A stretch of DNA of 64,000 nt from Fistulifera solaris. Taxonomy: Eukaryota; Bacillariophyta; Bacillariophyceae; Naviculales; Stauroneidaceae. The DNA lies in assembly GCA_030295235.1 (NCBI GenBank), contig AP026123.1, positions 372,001-436,000 on the forward strand, read 5' to 3'. The position numbers and the translations under genes were made by a program. Positions 22,602-33,921 of the stretch are shown here, piece by piece. The notes under the pieces were generated by a model that worked only from the letters and a program-made list of their open reading frames with translations, was not told the origin of the DNA and did no database searches. Each line of letters starts with the position of its first letter. The stretch's first letter is position 1.

Positions 22602-23274
22602 TTACCGACTCAAACTCTGAATAACATCGAGTGCACTAGCAACTTGTTGAGAAGAAGCTTGACTCAAATACTGATCTAAAGCCTTTCCCATTTCGGTCAG
22701 AGGACGAATCAGCTCTTGCACATTGGAATCTGCGGGGTTCTCTTGCTGATAAACATACTCGGCCAAAAAGTCGTTGTACGCGACCCAAGCGTCGTTTCGT
22801 GAACCGTATTGGAGCGTTTGTTTGACGGGAAGATCACTTTCTATAGACGGTCTACCTGGACCATCAAACCCTTTTGTGTAGTAGACAAGAAAAGCGTTCT
22901 GATCGACAAACTTTTGCTTGTACGAAAGAGGATCTGAGTACGCATCGAACAGACTCTTGAACGACTTTTCGTCCGAGGGGATTGACTTCAATAGGATTTC
23001 GATGCGTGCTAGAGGGATTCTCTTCGAGAATATCAAGTATTTGTTGCGTAGTGCGCCGCAATTGTAGAATGGTGATCAGAGCTTCTACAGTACCGGTAGC
23101 TGGCTTTCGATTTTGTGATGTATCAGCTGACGCTTGCGAAGGTAAAATAATGAGAGCAGACTTGAGCGAGGCCAGCGTCTTCAGAAAAGCCCTACGTTCA
23201 AGACTAGCAATCGACCATCCTTTACAAATAGATACAAGCAGAACATGAACAAAAAGATGTAGGGTCCGTCTCAT
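22602..23274 (-). CDS. Thylakoid lumen protein with twin-arginine (Tat) signal, unknown function
   Basis: The precursor has three targeting parts. MRRTLHLFVHVLLVSICKGWS is a signal peptide. SLERRAFLKTLASLKSALII is a twin-arginine lumen signal. It ends at LPSQASA, a thylakoid processing site of Ala-X-Ala form. The mature part (about 165 residues) is helical and includes ILQLRRTTQQILDILEEN, LLKSIPSDEKSFKSLFDAYS and AWVAYNDFLAEYVYQ. The targeting is plain; the family is not one I can name, though the size and helical build suit small lumenal photosystem-associated proteins. Two frames overlap, and removing one C from the CCC run near 23012 joins them as EENPLARIEILL. The first true ATG is at 23274. 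Confidence 0.75.
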
Positions 23275-23591
23275 TGCTGCCAAACTTACACAAGCATGAA
23301 TTTTGCGACAAAATGCGCTGAATTCAAAAAAATGAAGATCGTGAGCGAGTCGTCACGCACCCCTCCCATCAGTCCCTTTGTTATTTGCACTATAACGAAT
23401 TTAGTGAACCTCCTTTGAACGTTGAGCAACACTCACCTTCGCGTGTTTCACCAGTCCCGCGATTGTTAGGGGTGCAACGCATAAAAGAATTTTTGATGCA
23501 CTTGCACGATGAAGAGAGGTCTATCAACGAAAAACTTTCACTCCTTTTTGCATAAAATTGCCTTTAATTATTCAACGCACTTGCACGCAAC

Positions 23592-24515
23592 ATGAAGCCG
23601 GAAAGCAATCGTTCAAAACGCGGATTCTTTAGCTGGTGCCTTGCTAAATCGCAACCGACACTTCCATCCGAGTTCTTATTGCAAAAGACGCCCAAGTCTT
23701 ACGCTTACGCCACTTCTCCGATCTCTACAACTCAAGACAGTGACGACGATGATGAACGAGCGAGTCTTCTGGATCACTCGTATGATGATGTTCTACCGAA
23801 TGGCAACAAAAGCAAAACGAAGGACACGAGCGATTCATCGGTTTCTCCGAAGACCCAACCCCGACGTTCATGGAAAGAAAGATTGGTTCAAGCGATTGAA
23901 CGTCGGAAGAAACTCGGTTGGAACACACAGAGAGGCTACAGACAAGTAGATGATACGCTACCAGAAGATGTCCTACCCGAAGCAGTCAGCGAAGAAAAGG
24001 AAGTTACCCAGGATTTTCTACCGCACACCAAGCAAGATACCCGTCTGACGCTAAGTTCCATATCAGCCGGAAGTGCCTTATTGAATATGTCTTTGAACCC
24101 TGATTATCCTCAGTTTGAGCTGCTGGAGTTGGACGCAGAATCGATGACAGGGAAAGTCATAGAAACAGGCAAGAGACGCGGCCAAGAAAAAGGAAAGTTC
24201 GTCACTACCCCAAAAGACAATCTGAGCAAGCCTTATCCTCTCCTGCATTCAAGGCGCCGTTCACCGGATTGCGAAGATAGCACGACATCAACACTGCACA
24301 CCAGCACTTGCATTGAAGAAACTACACCATGGAAGAAGATAGACTCATGGACAGAGAGCCGTTCGATTCAGAAGCCGAAGCCAGTTATTGTTAGAAGACA
24401 ACGTCTGTACAGTGCAGATGAAGCGGAGGACGAAGAGTTATCTTTGCAAACAGCGAGAGTACTCTTTTACGACTTCCGAGACAGCTTGATTAACTTGATC
24501 TCTGCAAGAGTTTAG
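23592..24515 (+). CDS. Hypothetical disordered protein
   Basis: A single exon of 307 codons starts at ATG 23592. The sequence is rich in Ser, Lys, Glu and Asp and is mostly low in hydrophobic residues, so it is likely to be largely disordered. It has an acidic patch (DSDDDDER), a basic helix (SWKERLVQAIERRKK) and a more ordered hydrophobic end (TARVLFYDFRDSLINLISA) that could be a short binding helix. No signal peptide or known domain was seen. A 317-base spacer from the divergent lumen-protein gene probably holds the promoter. I do not recognise it; coding is supported mainly by the long open frame and the lack of repeats. Confidence 0.6.
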   Translation: MKPESNRSKRGFFSWCLAKSQPTLPSEFLLQKTPKSYAYATSPISTTQDSDDDDERASLLDHSYDDVLPNGNKSKTKDTSDSSVSPKTQPRRSWKERLVQAIERRKKLGWNTQRGYRQVDDTLPEDVLPEAVSEEKEVTQDFLPHTKQDTRLTLSSISAGSALLNMSLNPDYPQFELLELDAESMTGKVIETGKRRGQEKGKFVTTPKDNLSKPYPLLHSRRRSPDCEDSTTSTLHTSTCIEETTPWKKIDSWTESRSIQKPKPVIVRRQRLYSADEAEDEELSLQTARVLFYDFRDSLINLISARV

Positions 24516-24661
24516 AGAAATTGACATATTTGCTTCATTGTTATTCGATATCAACGAGTGCAAATGATTTAAATTCTATAATGCAACTTACATATACCTG
24601 CACTTTTGTGTTTACGTCGCCTCTTCGAAACATTGCCTCTCAGGTGTGAACCAAATGAATG

Positions 24662-25231
24662 CTAAGATCTTTTCCAAAACATCCACTTTCGCTTCTTCGG
24701 TACCTCCATAAGCTCCATATAACCCTGCGGGTACCATCCAATAGATAATATATCAGCGTTCTCATCTCTCGTCCGACAAAGATGATAGTATTCGCCTGGA
24801 CCTACATCCTCTTGCAGAACTTCGACTACATCACCAACTTTGACGCCTTTCAATCCGTGACTTCCGCCCATTTTATATTCTTCAACCACCTTACACTGGA
24901 ACAGGGTAGGCGAATCTTGATATCGCTCCATCATCTCGCGTCGTTTCTCTTCCACCTGGTGTCGTATTTCTTGCACCGTGTCAGTGACCTCTTGTTTGTT
25001 TTGATACTGCAGGAATCGATCCACTCCAACCAAGAACAAACTCGAAAATCCCAGCGTTAATAGAATCGTCCCGTCATCCCACCATTGTCGAAGTCGACTC
25101 GGTGATTTTTCCGGTGGCTGGTTCTCCGCTGCGTAAAACCTTGCCGTCCGACGAATCGCCCCAACTCTTCGAGTAACTGTTCGAGAAAAAGTTGCGCGTC
25201 GAGCACCGACTTTGAGCACTGCTGGTAACAT
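24662..25231 (-). CDS. Membrane-anchored SH3-like domain protein, probably mitochondrial or plastid
   Basis: The first true ATG (25231) gives 189 residues. The N-terminus MLPAVLKVGARRATFSRTV is rich in Arg, Ser and Ala and lacks acids, like a mitochondrial targeting peptide. An earlier non-ATG extension adds a hydrophobic stretch that could instead make a signal peptide. Next come a membrane span (ILLTLGFSSLFLVGVDRFL), a coiled-coil segment (QEIRHQVEEKRREMMERY) and an SH3-like fold (CKVVEEYKMGG, LKGVKVGDVVEVLQED, IGWYPQGYMEL). The end is basic and aromatic (KKRKWMFWKRS). SH3-like domains of this type bind partner proteins. No function can be assigned. Confidence 0.65.
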   Translation of the reverse strand: MLPAVLKVGARRATFSRTVTRRVGAIRRTARFYAAENQPPEKSPSRLRQWWDDGTILLTLGFSSLFLVGVDRFLQYQNKQEVTDTVQEIRHQVEEKRREMMERYQDSPTLFQCKVVEEYKMGGSHGLKGVKVGDVVEVLQEDVGPGEYYHLCRTRDENADILSIGWYPQGYMELMEVPKKRKWMFWKRS

Positions 25232-25750
25232 AGTGATGGCGCAAAGGTGAAGTAGAATGAATGGAACTATGGTCAAACAACGCAAAACGAAATAAGTGAG
25301 TCAATAATAAGCGACGAAGGAATTTTGTGTGATGTTTGATGTGCTGCGACTGCTGACGCGATGCGAAAAGCCGATGTTTCTGTTTCTTACGATTAACGAG
25401 TGAAAATCAGTCACGAATAATGTTTATGTTTTTCGTTTTGCGAACATGGTAATAATAGACGAAGGCGTTTTCCATTTCCGCCAGAAAACAACGATCATAA
25501 CTTTGCGTTTTAGTGGGAACTCCATTCGCTTACGACAGGACACGTCCACAATCGTGATATCGTACACAAGCCTCTTGGTATACGTCTTTAGCCGCAACAA
25601 ATTGAATTTGATTTTAAACAAAACATGCCTACTTGCAAAGAGATTCATTGAAAAAAATCTAATGGTATTTTCCGCTCGTTTAACAATTACCCAGCAAGCG
25701 TGGGCTAGGATCTTTCATGCAAAGCTACGAGTTTAGCGTACAAGGTACCG
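25232..25750. other. Intergenic region, nothing recognised
   Basis: This stretch between the SH3-like protein gene and the repeat block is mostly unique sequence. No recognised gene, RNA or repeat was seen. Confidence 0.4.
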
Positions 25751-26238
25751 GCGATCTGCCGGCTCACTCTGAATTCGTCAATGTTGAGTCTTCTAGAATT
25801 TAACGCCAGAGCTCTGAAATAAGAAGTACTAGTGGGTTTAGAGTCACTTTTCAGTGACTCTCTACGAGGGTGCTAACCCCAAACCTTACGGTTTGCAGCG
25901 AACGTTTTCCGGTTAGGCAATGTGCGCGCCTCTCCCCCCAACACCAGAAGAGGGATGTTGGGGGGACCGGGTGGTGGGTGGAAAAGAAAAAGAATCAATT
26001 AACCTGATCCGGGTTGCAGTCGACAAGTGCCACCAGAATCACAAGAGACCCAAACAATTTTCCGAGAAGTGAGCTTTTGCTCTTGATCAGCGTCCAACTC
26101 AAAACTTCTCTTTCGAAGAGCTTGTCAAGAGGTTAAAAGTTGAAACACTTACCAAGTAAATTCCGGATTCCTCTCCATATCCTTATTCCTTATTCATCAT
26201 TTACCTCGGAGCACCCTCTTAGTCAAGAGACACGATAG
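25751..26238. repeat. ~490-bp dispersed unit, intact copy
   Basis: The unit runs from GCGATCTGCCGGCTCACTC to AGTCAAGAGACACGATAG. It is followed without a gap by the start of a second copy at 26239. It includes a perfect hairpin, GAGTCACT-TTTC-AGTGACTC, at about 25850 and lacks coding capacity. Its second half recurs at 33171-33420. It may be a solo terminal repeat or a non-autonomous element. No terminal inverted repeats or target duplication were found. Confidence 0.8.
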
Positions 26239-29200
26239 GCGATCTGCCGGCTCACTCTGAATTCGTCAATGTTGAGTCTTCTAGAATTTAACGCCAGAGC
26301 TCTGAAATAAGAAGTACTAGAGTGGGTTTAGAGTCACTTTTCAGTGACTCTCTACGAGGGTGCTAACCCCAAACCTTATGGTTTGCAGTTAAATGGCCAC
26401 CCTGAACATTCACTTCCATCTGAGCGCAGCGTCCCAAATACTGAAGCCAGAGAATCCGTTCCGGACCCAATCCGCGGACGGGATTGGGCAAGGCGTACGT
26501 TGAGGGGGGCCGAAGCATGCCTCAAAATCCGCAGTCCCGGCCAAGGGACTGAAGACTGATCACTGGGTCCCGCATCCAAGTAACTAACGTCTCAAAAGTC
26601 AGCGAACGTTTTCCGGTTAGGCAATGTGCGCGCCTCTCCCCCCTCGAACCCAACTTGGCACTCCTGTGTCGATCCCACAGCATGACTTCGGTCATCCTCC
26701 TTCACAGGACTCCGAAACCACATCGACTATCGCCTATCCCTTTACTATCGCCTATCCCTTCCTTATTTCAATTCATTCATTGCGACTCCTTTAACGTACA
26801 CCGACAACTTCTTCGGTAAAAAAAATTGCTTTCAACGTGGTCAGCTTTGTATCACTCAAGCCCCAGCGTCCAAATCCGCATCTTAAGAAAGGACCGAACT
26901 GCAAAAAATGCCAGTCAACCGTCCAATCGGATTCGACTTGCCCACAGTGTGTCAACCAGAGAAGAAACAAACGAGCCATATCTCTGGCGTCAAATAAACG
27001 CATTCCGTCAAAGATGCCCGCGATGCCAAATCGCGGCAAAAGGCCGACCACAAAGGACGAGCTACCACAACAAGAAAATGTCACTGTGGCGTGGTTGACA
27101 CGTAATTTATCCAGGCTTCGACGTCGGAAGCTGCATCGTTGCTATGAAATAACAAACTCAATCCGACAACGATTTTCGCGCGGCAAAAAGCCGACCACAA
27201 AGGAAGAGCAACCCATACAAGAAGAGGTCTTCGATTGCGTCATGGTCGACTTTACCGATATTCCAGACTTCGACATCGGAAGCAGAATCTTTGCCGAAGA
27301 ATAATAAACTGAATCCGACAAAGATAACCGCAATTGCAAGTCGCGGCAAAAGGCCAATCCGCAACAAGAACAGCTCTTAGAATACGGCGTGGCGGACATT
27401 AATTTCATCCTGGCTTCAATTTCAAAAGCCGCCTCTTTTCCGAAAAGTAACCAACTCAATTCGACAAAGATACCCGCGATTGCAAGCAGCGAAATCAAGC
27501 CGACCACAAAGGAAGAACAACCGCACCAAGAAAAGCTTTTGTATTGCGGTGTGGCCGACATTGACAAATCCATGCCTTGACGTTAGAAGCAGCATCTTTG
27601 CCGAAGAATAACGAACTTATTCCGACAAAACATGCCCGCGATTGCAAGTCGCAACAACAAACCGACCACAAGGGGAGAACTACCGCAACAAGAAGAGGTC
27701 TCGAGTTGCGGCGTGGCCGACGTAAGTTTCAAGCAGGCTTTGACGTTCGAATAAGCATACTTTCCGAATAATAGCAAACTGAATCCGACAAAGATGCCGG
27801 CAATTGCAAGTCGAGACAACAAGCCAACCACAAAGGAAGAACAACCGCAATAAGAGAAGCTCTTGACTTGCGGTGTGGCCGACATTGAAATAATCCAAGC
27901 TTCGACGTTAGAAGCCGCCTCTTTCCGAAAAGTAACGACTTAATTCGACGAAGATGCCCGCTATTGCAAGTCGCGACGCCAAGCCGACCATACAGGAAGA
28001 ACAACCGCATCAAGAAGAGCTCCTGGAATGCGGCGTGGCCGACTGAGTTTCATCCAGGCTTCAACGTCAAAAGCAGCATCTTTGCCGAAAAGTAACGAAC
28101 TCATTCCGACAAAGATGCCCGCAATTGCAAGGCGCGAAAACAAGTCGACCACACAGGAAGAACAACCGCAGCACGAGGAGGTCTCGAGTTGCGGCGTGGC
28201 CGACAAAGAATTATTCAAGCTCCAACGTCCCAAGCTTCATCGTTGCCAACAAATAACAAACTCAATCTGACAAAGATGCCCGCATTTGCAAGTTGCGACA
28301 CCAAGCCGACCACAAAGGAAGAGCAACCGCAACAAGAATGCGCTTGTATTGCGACATGGCCGACGTAGGTTTCAACCCAGCTTCGACGTTCGAAGCAGCA
28401 GCTTTGCTGACGAATAACATATTGAATCCGACAAAAATACCCGCGATTGCAAGTCGCGGCAAAAATGCCAACCACAAAGAGAGAACAACCGCATCAAGAA
28501 GAGCTCCTGGAATGCGGCGTGGCCGACATGAGTTTCATCCAGGCTTCAACGTCAAAAGCAGCATCTTTGCCGAAAAGTAACGAACTCATTCCAACAAAGA
28601 TGCCCGCAATTGCAAGACGCGAAAACAAGCCGACCACACAAGAAGAACAACCGCAGCAAGAGGAGGCCTCGAGTTGCGGCGTGCCCGACAGTAAAATAAT
28701 TCAAGCTCCAACGTCCGAAGCTTCATCTTTGCCGACAAATAACAAACTCAATCTGACAAAGATGCCCGCATTTGCAAGTCGCAACACCAAGCCGACCACA
28801 AAGGAAGAACAACCGCAACAAGAAAAGCTCCTGTATTGCGGCGTGGCCGACAGTAAAATAACCCAAGCTTCGACGTTCGAAGCACCATCTTTGCCGAAGA
28901 ATAACGAACTTATCCCGACCAAGATGCTCGCGATTGCAAGTCGCGACACCAAGCCGACCACACAGGAAGAACAACCGCAACAAGAAAAGCTCCTGTGTTG
29001 CGGCGTGGCCGACAATAAAATAATCCAAGCTTCGACGTTCGAAGCAACATCTTTGCCGAAGAATAACGAACTCCATTACGACCAAGATGCCCGTGATTGC
29101 AAATTGCGATACCAAGCCGATCACAAAATAAGAACAACCGCAACAAGAAAAGCTCCTGTGTCGCGGCGTGGCCGACATCATAATAATCTAAGCTTCGACG

Positions 29201-32200
29201 TTCGAAGCAGCAACTTTGCCGAAGAATAACAAACTCCATTACGACCAAGATGCCCGCGATTGCAAGTCGCGACACCAAGTCGACCACACAGGAAGAACAA
29301 CCGCAACAAGAAAAGCTCCTGTGTTGCGGCGTGGCCGACAATAAAATAATCCAAGCTTCGACGTTCGGAGCGGCAACTTTGCCGAAAAATAACGGACTTA
29401 TCCCGACGAAGATGCCCGCGATTGCCAGTCGCGACACACAAGCCGACCACACAGGAAGAACAACCGCAACAAGAAAAGCTCCTGTGTTGCGGCGTGGCCT
29501 ACAATAAAATAACCCAAGCTTCGACGTTCGAAGCAGCAACTTTGCCGAAGAATAACGAACTTATCCCGACCAAGATGCCCGCATTTGCAAATCGCGACAC
29601 CAAGCCGATCACACAGGAAGAACAACTGCAACAAGAAAAGCTCCTGTGTTGCGGGGTGGCCGACATTAAAATAACCCAAGCTTCGACGTTCGAAGCACCA
29701 TCTTTGCCGAAGAATAACGAACTTATCCCGACCAAGATGCTCGCGATTGCAAGTCGCGACACCAAGCCGACCACACAGGAAGAACAACCGCAACAAGAAA
29801 AGCTCCTGTGTTGCGGCGTGGCCGACAATAAAATAATCCAAGCTTCGACGTTCGAAGCAACATCTTTGCCGAAGAATAACGAACTCCATTACGACCAAGA
29901 TGCCCGTGATTGCAAATTGCGATACCAAGCCGATCACAAAATAAGAACAACCGCAACAAGAAAAGCTCCTGTGTCGCGGCGTGGCCGACATCATAATAAT
30001 CTAAGCTTCGACGTTCGAAGCAGCATCTTTGCCGAAGAATAACGAACTTATCCCGACCAAGATGCCCGCGATTGCAAGTCGCGTCACCAGGCCGACCACA
30101 CAGGAAGAACAACCGCAACAAGAAAAGCTCCTGTGTTGCGGCGTGGCCTACAATAAAATAACCCAAGCTTCGACGTTCGAAGCAGCAACTTAGCCGAAGA
30201 ATAACGAACTTATCCCGACCAAGATGCCCGCATTTGCAAATCGCGACACCAAGCCGATCACACAGGAAGAACAACTGCAACAAGAAAAGCTCCTGTGTTG
30301 CGGCGTGGCCGACATTAAAATAACCCAAGCTTCGACGTTCGAAGCACCATCTTTGCCGAAGAATAACGAACTTATCCCGACCAAGATGCTCGCGATTGCA
30401 AGTCGCGACACCAAGCCGACCACACAGGAAGAACAACCGCAACAAGAAAAGCTCCTGTGTTGCGGCGTGGCCGACAATAAAATAATCCAAGCTTCGACGT
30501 TCGAAGCAACATCTTTGCCGAAGAATAACGAACTCCATTACGACCAAGATGCCCGTGATTGCAAATTGCGATACCAAGCCGATCACAAAATAAGAACAAC
30601 CGCAACAAGAAAAGCTCCTGTGTCGCGGCGTGGCCGACATCATAATAATCTAAGCTTCGACGTTCGAAGCAGCAACTTTGCCGAAGAATAACAAACTCCA
30701 TTACGACCAAGATGCCCGCGATTGCAAGTCGCGACACCAAGTCGACCACACAGGAAGAACAACCGCAACAAGAAAAGCTCCTGTGTTGCGGCGTGGCCGA
30801 CAATAAAATAATCCAAGCTTCGACGTTCGGAGCGGCAACTTTGCCGAAAAATAACGGACTTATCCCGACGAAGATGCCCGCGATTGCCAGTCGCGACACA
30901 CAAGCCGACCACACAGGAAGAACAACCGCAACAAGAAAAGCTCCTGTGTTGCGGCGTGGCCGACAATAAAATAACCCAAGCTTCGACGTTCGAAGTAGCA
31001 TCTTTGCCGACAAATAACAAAGTCAATCTGACAAAGCTGCCCTCGATTGCAAGTCGAGGTCAAAAGCCGACCACAAGGGGAGAGCTAACGCAACAAGAAG
31101 AGGTCTTGAGTTGCGGCGCAGTCGACCATAAAAATGATCCAAACTTCGACGTTCGAAGCAGCATCTTTGCCGAAAAATAACGGACTTTTCCCGACGAAGA
31201 TGCCCGCGATTGCCAGTCGCGACACACAAGCCGATCACACAGGAAGAACAACCGCAGCAAGAAAAGCTCCTGTGTTGCGGCGTGGCCGACAATAAAATAA
31301 CCCAAGCTTCGACGTTCGAAGTAGCATCTTTGCCGACAAATAACAAAGTCAATCTGACAAAGCTGCCCTCGATTGCAAGTCGAGGTCAAAAGCCGACCAC
31401 AAGGGGGAGAGCTAACGCAACAAGAAGAGGTCTTGAGTTGCGGCGCAGTCGACCATAAAAATGATCCAAACTTCGACGTCAGAAGCTTTATCCTGCCGAC
31501 GAAGAACTAAGTTAATTCGGCGAAGATCCCCGCGATAGCACGTCGCGGTCAAAAGCCGACAACAGAAGAAGAAATACGGCAACAAGAAAGCCCACTAGTC
31601 GCGTCGTAGTTGACTATGAAACAAGCCATGCTTCGATGCCCGAGGCTGCACCATTGCCGAAGAAAATCCATTGCAATTCGACAATATTGCCCGCGTTTGC
31701 AAGTCGCGGTGATTAGTCGACCACAAAAGGAGGACTACCGCAACAAGAAGAGGTCGCAAATTGCGGCGTGATCGACCATAAAAAAAAACTCCAGACTTAG
31801 ACGTAGGAAGCTTCATTCTGCCAATATAAAACCCATCTAATTCAACGAAGATTTCCGCGATATCTCGTTGCGGTCAATAGCCGACCACAAAAGAAGAAAT
31901 ACCGCAAGAAAAGATCTCAAGTCTCGCCGTCGTCGACTATGAAACAAGCCTTCTTCGATGACCGAAGCCGCGTCATTACCAAAAAATTCAACTTGATGCT
32001 CACAGTTGCAAGTCTCGGTTCATGGTCGACCACATAGGGAGATCTACCGCCACGAGAAGATGTTGCACGATGGGGCGTGGCCGACCATAAAAGAATCCAA
32101 ACTTTGACGTTCGAGCCCACATCTTTGTAAAAGGAACAAATTTGATCCGACAAAGATGCACGCGATAACAAGTCGCGTCACAAGTCGAAAACTACCGCTA

Positions 32201-33420
32201 CAAGGAAAGGTCTCAAGCTGCGGCGCGGTCGATTAGAAAAAATGATCCCAGCTTCGACATCGGAAGCTACATCATTGCCAACGAATAAAAATGTCAACTC
32301 GACAATAATGCCCGCGATTGCAATTCGCGGTCAATAGTCGACCACAAAGGAAGAACTACTGCAACGAGACAAGGTCTCAAGTTGCGGAAGGGTCGACCAT
32401 AAAAAAATGATCCAAATATTGACTTTCGCAGCAGGATCTCTGCCGACGAAGAACAAAGTCAATTCAACGAAGATTTTCGCGATAGCACGTCACGGTCAAA
32501 AGCCGACCACAAAAGAAGAAATATCGCAACAAGAAAAGCTCCCAAGTTGCGCCGAGGTCGACTGCAAAACAAGCCAGGCTTCGATGCCCGAAGCCGCATC
32601 GTTGCCGACGACACTCCATTTCACTTCGACATTAATGCCCGCGGTTGCAAGTCGCAGTGAATAGTTGACCACAAAGCGAGAACTACCGCAACAAGAAGAG
32701 GTCTCAAGTTGCGGCGTGGACGACCATAAAGTATCCGAGCTTGAAATTCAACAAAGATGCCCCGCCCCGGGTGTCAGTCGTGGTCAAAGTCGCATGAGAA
32801 TAAGATCTTGTGCGTGCCCGTGGTATCAAAATTTGTGGTGAAAAATCTATTCCAAAAGCAAAAGGATCCCTGGCTCAAGTCGTCGTGAAAAACACCAAAT
32901 AGAAGAGAAAGAGAAAACGCTATCAAAGCAAATCAGCGTTTCGCTAGCGAAGCATTCATTTCTCAAACATCCAACAGCAAAATATTATCGTGAAAGAAGA
33001 TATACGCGGGGCAGAGAAAGGAATGGCGATCCCCCCTCGTGCCCCTAAAGCAGAAAAGACTGACCCAACAACAGCAAACATGACTTCGGCAGAAGTCATC
33101 CGTTGTCGGGCCCTAACGGAAAAATAGCCTGGACTCGAGGATCCGGATAGCGACAACGTGAATCAGGTTTAAAAGAAAAAAAATCAATTAACCTGATCCG
33201 GGTTGCAGTCGACAAGTGCCACCAGAATCACAAGAGACCCAAACAATTTTCCGAGAAGTGAGCTTTTGCTCTTGATCAGCGTCCAACTCAAAACTTCTCT
33301 TTCGAAGAGCTTGTCAAGAGGTTAAAAGTTGAAACACTTACCAAGTAAATTCCGGATTCCTCTCCATATCCTTATTCATCATTTACCTCGGAGCACCCTC
33401 TTAGTCAAGAGACACGATAG
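26239..33420. mobile_element. Second copy of ~490-bp unit, split by ~6.5 kb of satellite
   Basis: The left part (26239 to about 26643) matches 25751-25925 of the intact copy but carries a ~211-bp insertion between two CAG triplets (26389-26602). The right part (33171-33420) matches 25982-26238 of the intact copy, ending in the same GACACGATAG. Everything between is satellite and unmatched sequence. The arrangement looks either like a repeat unit that gained a large internal block, or like an LTR-style element whose inner part is now satellite. No reverse transcriptase, integrase or transposase fragment was recognised, so 'mobile' is an inference. Confidence 0.5.
26830..32780. repeat. Satellite array of ~162-bp units with a conserved hairpin
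   Basis: About 35 units of roughly 162 bp are present. The centre (28.4-31.4 kb) is nearly uniform and the ends are strongly diverged, as expected for an array kept alike by recombination at its centre. Blocks recur at higher order: about 29500-30000 repeats after ~649 bp (4 units), and 29220-29490 repeats after ~1461 bp (9 units). Each unit contains CGCGATTGCAAGTCGCG or a variant that can form a hairpin. 162 is 54 codons, so frames stay open on both strands (for example 260 codons plus, 306 codons minus). The frames are broken in the diverged units, and I do not call genes here. Confidence 0.92.
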
Positions 33421-33921
33421 CTTCGCTTTCGTTCATACAACTCAAAGTCGTACATTACTCTATCCGATACATGTCTATCAGTCATCAAACGAAAGAAAGC
33501 TCAAAAATTCTAATTGTTGCCGAGATGGCCTTGATTTGTTGTGTCGTTAGTTCGTAACAATCAGACACGACTGGATCTCAGTCATCAGTCATCAGGGATG
33601 CCTGATTTCGTTGTCTGTGAGTTCCCTACTCTAAAAACTACTGTATGACTCTGGCTTACTAAGCTTATTAACCCCAAAGCGTGAAATCAGAAACCCTTAA
33701 TCGTGATGCTACTTGATGACCGAGCCAGAAGGCCTGCTATAGTTGGTGATAGTACTTCATTTATAGTCATTTCCTTAAGGTTTTTTGTTTGTTAAGTCTC
33801 TGCGGTCACTGGTTGTTGGATGGACTTTTTCCAGTTTTTCCGACCAACACAAAATCCGGCGAGGAATGAAAAACAATGGGCATGCTCATCGCATCATAAA
33901 GGATTTCAACAATAAACTACA
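33421..33921. other. Intergenic region, nothing recognised
   Basis: This spacer lies between the repeat block and the protease gene. A CGACTGGATCTCAGTCATC stretch near 33567 recalls the dispersed CATGACTG palindrome. Nothing else was noted. Confidence 0.35.

Noticed and set aside
25751-26238. A CRISPR-like or LTR retrotransposon reading of the 490-bp unit
   Set aside because: There are no regular short spacers, and no polymerase, integrase or primer-binding site was recognised.
26376-26579. Frames inside the 211-bp insertion
   Set aside because: They are short, unmatched and confined to the insert.
28447-31013. Repeat-rich 'proteins' from the 162-bp satellite (for example 260 codons plus, 306 codons minus)
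   Set aside because: Same reason: unit length is 54 codons, both strands are open, and the diverged units have stops and indels.
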